A stretch of DNA of 64,000 nucleotides from Agroathelia rolfsii. Taxonomy: Eukaryota; Basidiomycota; Agaricomycetes; Amylocorticiales; Amylocorticiaceae. The translations under genes and the position numbers were made by a program. The notes under the pieces are model-generated. The model was given only the letters and a program-made list of their open reading frames with translations. It searched no databases and was not told the origin of the DNA. Positions within the stretch are counted from its first letter, which is position 1; the number at the start of each line of letters is the position of its first letter. Positions 59,864-64,000 of the stretch are shown piece after piece. The stretch covers positions 3,286,001-3,350,000 of the forward strand of contig JABRWF010000002.1 of NCBI GenBank assembly GCA_018343915.1. Reading direction: 5' to 3'.

Positions 59864-62388
59864 TCAATATGCAAACCGGAAATCCAACCTCTGGTTCCCA
59901 ACATCCTTTGTCGTCTCTATGTACTCTTGTCGTTCCTATAGCAAACCCACCTCGTCAGTCATGCTTATTTCCCAAAGCACCCAATCCCGAGCAGCGGCTG
60001 TCACTCGGAACATTACGGATAATTAAATAAATACCTTTTCGGTCCATGAATCCCACTTCTTCGCTCGTCGGCGGTTGATAGTACGATAGAAGAAAAACGT
60101 GAGGATATAGAGCGTAATATTCATTGCACAGACGCCGATCAGCACGCGGTTGCCCCGTTTATCTGATAACGAAACCCATAGATTTTATCAGATAAAATAA
60201 TCAGAGTTTCCGGATGTCATCAGTCATCTTGAAACAGAAGCGGAGGCGGTACACAGAAAGCCAAACTCACATAATGGCTACATAGAAAAAGTCGAACCAT
60301 ATTTGACTCTGAGTTCCACACACACACAAAAACATACGACATGCATGACGAATAACTGACCTTGTCATCCGCTTGATAAATGTTCGCGTAAACGATGGCG
60401 CCTGTCTGGACAAACATATTATATACTGACGCCGACACCGTTCGCGTCCGAACACTGTACGAGTTTCTCGACGTCCACGCTACTTGGATGGGGTGTACAT
60501 ATGGGAAGCCCGTGATCAAAGTTACCACAGTGAAATAGACCCATTGCGACGTATGCGTGTTGAATGTGTACAATGCAATAAGCAACGGCAGTGCCCAGAG
60601 CTGCAGGGTGATCGTAGCAACTACGCGGCTGTCAATAATCTCACTCAGGTAGGCTGTCGCGACAAGGCCGATGGTGCCGATGACATAGGATGGAATTGTC
60701 AGGAGATTTGTCTGTAGCGTCGTGAAGCCGAGGTTCCGGAGAGACAGCGTCAAGTATGTTTGGGGTGGGCCCGTGGGAACTGCAAGCCCCATGGACATCA
60801 AAAAAAAGGAAAGTTGAGAATCTTCCCGAGATGCAGGTCATCACTCATGAGGAGCTTCATGCGCACTTACTCATGTGCACGAGGCCCAGGATGTACAACG
60901 GCCACATACGCCAGTCCTTGAGTGCCACGTAAATCATGCGCGGTGTCAGTCCTTGTCTATTATGCATGTCTGACTTGGATGGATCATCTCTGAGGACCCT
61001 TTTTTTTCGGTGTCAGTCGGACGAAGCGAGCAAGCGCAATGATGAAGACAATACCTATTGACCATGATCACTTCTTCGCTGAGAAGATACATGTGTATCA
61101 GCCCACTAAGAGCGCGATCCAAAGCAGAACTCAACCTACCGCTCGGAGAACCAGCCATGAGGCCTGAACCAGGTCTTGGTCTGCGTGGGACCAGGAGGCA
61201 TCATGAAAAAGGACGCGATGCCCACTACAAGTGTAAAGGCCCCCTCTATCAGGAATAAATACCTCCATGCCCCGTGCCCGTGGTGAATGAGTAGGATAGC
61301 GGCAGCTAAGAGGGCACCGACGATGTTAGTAAGGTAATTCGACACCCAGAACCATGCAAGTCGTATAGGCACTGTGGGTTGTATAGGTGAGCCTCAGGAC
61401 CTGACTTTTGTACGTGTTGACCTTACATTCGTTCTTTGTATAGTAATACGACAGATATAGGACGACGTCAGGTATGAATCCACCCTGTAGGAATCCTACC
61501 AAGAATCTACATATGATTCAAGTCTTTGTAAGGGCGGTATTTTATTATTGAGAAATAATCTCACCTAGTTGCAAGAAACGATTTACGACCCTTTAGTGCG
61601 TATTGACTCGTAGCCACCACACTCCACAGCACAATCTAACTCAAATGATCAGTCACAACAATAGTTCATATGCACCATAACATACCTGACTTGGAATCCA
61701 AACATCGGGACCAACTCTTTTAGAGATGAGTTGAGAAGGAAGCTCCGCTATTAAGAAAGACAGCCTGAATAGCGTGTTTCCCAAGTTGAAATCATCCGTT
61801 GTCAAGCCCAAGTCCTTCAAGAGGTTATCGCTGTTCGCCTGTGTTTATCTGCATGTCAGAGCCCCATTGATCAACAACTTCAAGTCATTTCATAGACACC
61901 TGGGAGATATTTGACCGGTCGAGATCCAGAGCAAAGAACATAATAAAGGCCCAAAGCATGATACGTAAGTCAACCTTCCTCACGAGCCGCTAGACGAGAT
62001 GCTAATGTTTAACAATTATCTCAGCCCAAAACATAACAAGCATAAGCATTACCTTTTCTTCCCTCCACGTCCACCGTGCAGACGGATCGAACCTATGCGC
62101 ATTTTCGTATGAAGGCGGGGGACGGTACGCCTCCAACGCAACTGGGTCGTCAAACACAGATGGCTGCGTGGCTATAGCATCAAGATCGACGGTATGCTTC
62201 GCACGTCTTCTTCTCGTGAACAAACTACCAAGTGTCGTGCTCTCGACACCTTTTTCCGCATCCGCCAGAGATAGGTCGTCTGTGTCCAAATTAGGCTTTA
62301 TATCCCCGGCGCCTTCGTTCTTCTTTTCGTCTGCGTATACAATGCCGGCACTACTCACAGCGTCAGGCGGCGAAGTCTTAGAAGCCAT
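59864..62388 (-). CDS. MFS transporter, anion:cation symporter (Dal5/Liz1-like) family, copy 2
   Basis: Read leftwards from 62388, the upstream tandem paralogue of copy 1. The N-terminus is longer and acidic, then [39 protein letters not shown] and roughly twelve membrane segments, including [39 protein letters not shown], the PTQTKTWF signature after TM4-5, [15 protein letters not shown] and [20 protein letters not shown]. The C-terminus [10 protein letters not shown] is identical to that of copy 1. Intron positions agree where checked: each has a short last exon beginning ERxxYIxTxxDxGNQRLDF. The substrate is unknown; likely a carboxylate or vitamin proton symporter in the plasma membrane. 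Confidence 0.9.
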
Positions 62389-62778
62389 AATTGAAGGAGA
62401 AGGGTGTGTTATGAGACTGCTCCATACCTAGCCCTAATAAACAGCTTTGATAACAAGGTAAGCGCAATTTCTCCAAAGCATTGTGCATCTGGCTTCTAAA
62501 TGGCGTGCTAATCATGAGCAGTATGATCATAGCTGAATTCACAGAACAATGTTTTTGCCGAGCCTCTTTTGAGTTTGCATCCGGTCTCCTGATAACATGC
62601 TGAATTGCTGCAATCCTACCACTAGACATACCTTTACTGTAGCTTGTAATAAAACTTGCGTTAAGCAGTTGTATGGCTGTTCTTTCTGCAATGTGACGAT
62701 GGAAGGGCAAATTAAAACACCAGTGCAATGATGTATGATAAAGCGATGAAAAAGATTAATCTACAATAATATCAATTT
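62389..62778. other. MFS to CCT7 intergenic region
   Basis: Both flanking genes are on the minus strand: the promoter of MFS copy 2 and the 3' flank of CCT7. No gene or repeat is seen. Confidence 0.5.
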
Positions 62779-64000
62779 TTACCGCCTCGGCATGCCGCGT
62801 CCCCGGCCTCTCAAGGCACGCTGAGCTGCTCCAGGAGGTGCTTTAGGTCCCGGATTTTGCTGAATGATGAAACATTAACTTGATATTCACAAAAATAAGA
62901 AGAATTACTCACAGCCTCGCTCTGAGGGTTCCTCACAGTTTCATCAACACTAAGAATGAGGGCTGCAGCCTCAGCGGCACTGCTGATCGCATTGATCTTG
63001 ACCAAGCTAGGCTCCCAAACAAAGGCTTCCATATTGTCACGAACGCCCTCGGGTCCATCAACATCCACACCTGCCCACTTTTCGCCATTGGCATGCTTCA
63101 TCCGAAGTTTGTTGAGGATATCGGTCGAGTCCAGACCAGCATTATCGCAGATCTGGCGTGGGATGATCTCAAGGGCCTTTGCGAATGAGCTGATGATGAG
63201 CTGCAGCTTTCCAGGAATTGAAAGAGCGTATTTGCGAATATGTGCGGAGAGTTCCATCTAAGGGGAAATTGTCAGTCAAGATTTCTTCTTTTTCCCAACA
63301 AGATTATCATAGAAAAATACCTCGATGGCACCACCTCCAGCTACTACCTCGCCATTGCGCACAGCACGCTTGACAACCATGATAGCGTCATGAAGACTGC
63401 GCTCCACCTCCTCGATGAATTGCTCGGCACCACCACGCAGCAAAAGTGTGCATGTCTTCGCCTCAGGGCATTCCTCGAAAACATTGAACCGATCTCCACC
63501 AATCTGAATCTCCTCGAATTTACCACATGTGCCTAAGTGTTCACGCGTGATATCCGAGCATGTTGACTGGATAGATCCGCCCACAGCCTGGACAACCCTG
63601 CGCAGGTCGCCGGCGGGGACACGGCCGGCACAGAAGATGTCGCGATCTGCGAACCATTGTGTGGCCAGGTCACCGATGGGCAGTTTGCTGAGAACGACTT
63701 TAGCACCAGTCTTTTCGATTGCTTGGAGTTTCCGATAGATGATCTCCCATTCGGCGTCGACGATCGCCTGGTAATCCGACACGGCCTCCACGCGAACCTC
63801 AGCATTGTCCTTTTCTGCTTTGAGCTCTAGCTCAACGTTCAATGATAGGATGAGAGGGTTTTTGAAAGACTTGGGCTGTTGCTCAGCGCCGGCGTATGTG
63901 AACGTCTTTTTAAATGCGACACCACGGATCAGCTGCGAATCTTGCATACCGCCTCCAGCGATCTTCTTGACACCGATCAGAGATTCGTCCAGCTCGTCTT
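62779..64000 (-). CDS. CCT7: Chaperonin TRiC/CCT subunit eta (CCT7), 5' end outside the window
   Basis: Read leftwards; exons 63321-64000 (continues past the edge), 62913-63257 and 62779-62859. Landmarks of CCT eta are [78 protein letters not shown], the ATP-pocket GGGAIEMELS across an intron, [17 protein letters not shown] and [11 protein letters not shown], with the diagnostic Gly/Arg tail GRGRGMPRR. It is one of eight subunits of the cytosolic chaperonin that folds actin, tubulin and WD40 proteins. The apical and C-terminal equatorial domains are present; the N-terminal equatorial part is missing because of the window edge, not a gene break. Confidence 0.97.

Noticed and set aside
1..64000. 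CRISPR array, prophage or transposon
   Set aside because: No spaced direct repeats, integrase/transposase domains or terminal repeats were found; the gene content is eukaryotic.

Overview
This is a fungal nuclear segment, almost certainly from an Agaricomycete (mushroom-forming basidiomycete lineage). The evidence is eukaryotic gene structure with dense, short introns (mostly 50-70 nt, GT-AG with a few GC-AG), a division-1 chitin synthase, fungal NTE1, VPS33 and WSS1 orthologues, and families typical of Agaricomycetes: DUF6534-type membrane proteins, ABM-like alpha/beta-barrel proteins and secreted FAD-linked oxidases. Most genes had to be assembled from many small exons by hand. I checked the frame at the junctions quoted; none of this is confirmed by RNA.

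Layout. 1.5-13.5 kb: a bHLH transcription factor, a wide gene-poor gap, a CK1 delta/epsilon-type casein kinase and a 20-exon chitin synthase. 14.9-20.0 kb: a tandem pair of DUF6534 seven-helix-like membrane proteins with the same 12-exon structure, including an apparent one-nucleotide exon in both. 20.6-30.2 kb: housekeeping genes NTE1 (ER phospholipase), VPS33 (vacuolar SM protein) and a small YABBY/HMG-like DNA-binding protein. 30.4-37.2 kb (minus strand): a secreted FAD/BBE oxidoreductase and a large disordered orphan protein. 38.6-49.6 kb: an F-box/LRR protein ending in a CaaX box, the exosome cofactor C1D/LRP1 divergent from spliceosomal SF3B5, a tail-anchored fatty aldehyde dehydrogenase and a methyltransferase. 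49.8-52.1 kb (minus): a tandem pair of ABM-like proteins. 52.6-56.8 kb: a compact DNA-repair/translation block of WSS1, EFM3/EEF2KMT and mitoribosomal mS45/Bot1. 57.0-62.4 kb (minus): a tandem pair of Dal5/Liz1-type MFS transporters. 62.8 kb to the edge: CCT7, cut by the window end.

Themes. Three independent tandem duplications (DUF6534, ABM-like, MFS) lie among conserved single-copy genes, so the locus mixes core and expanding accessory families. The other theme is extreme exon miniaturisation: candidate exons of 1 nt (twice), 3 nt (start codon only), 6, 7, 10 and 12 nt, plus GC-AG introns where the paralogue has GT. No RNA genes, CRISPR arrays or clear transposons were recognised.
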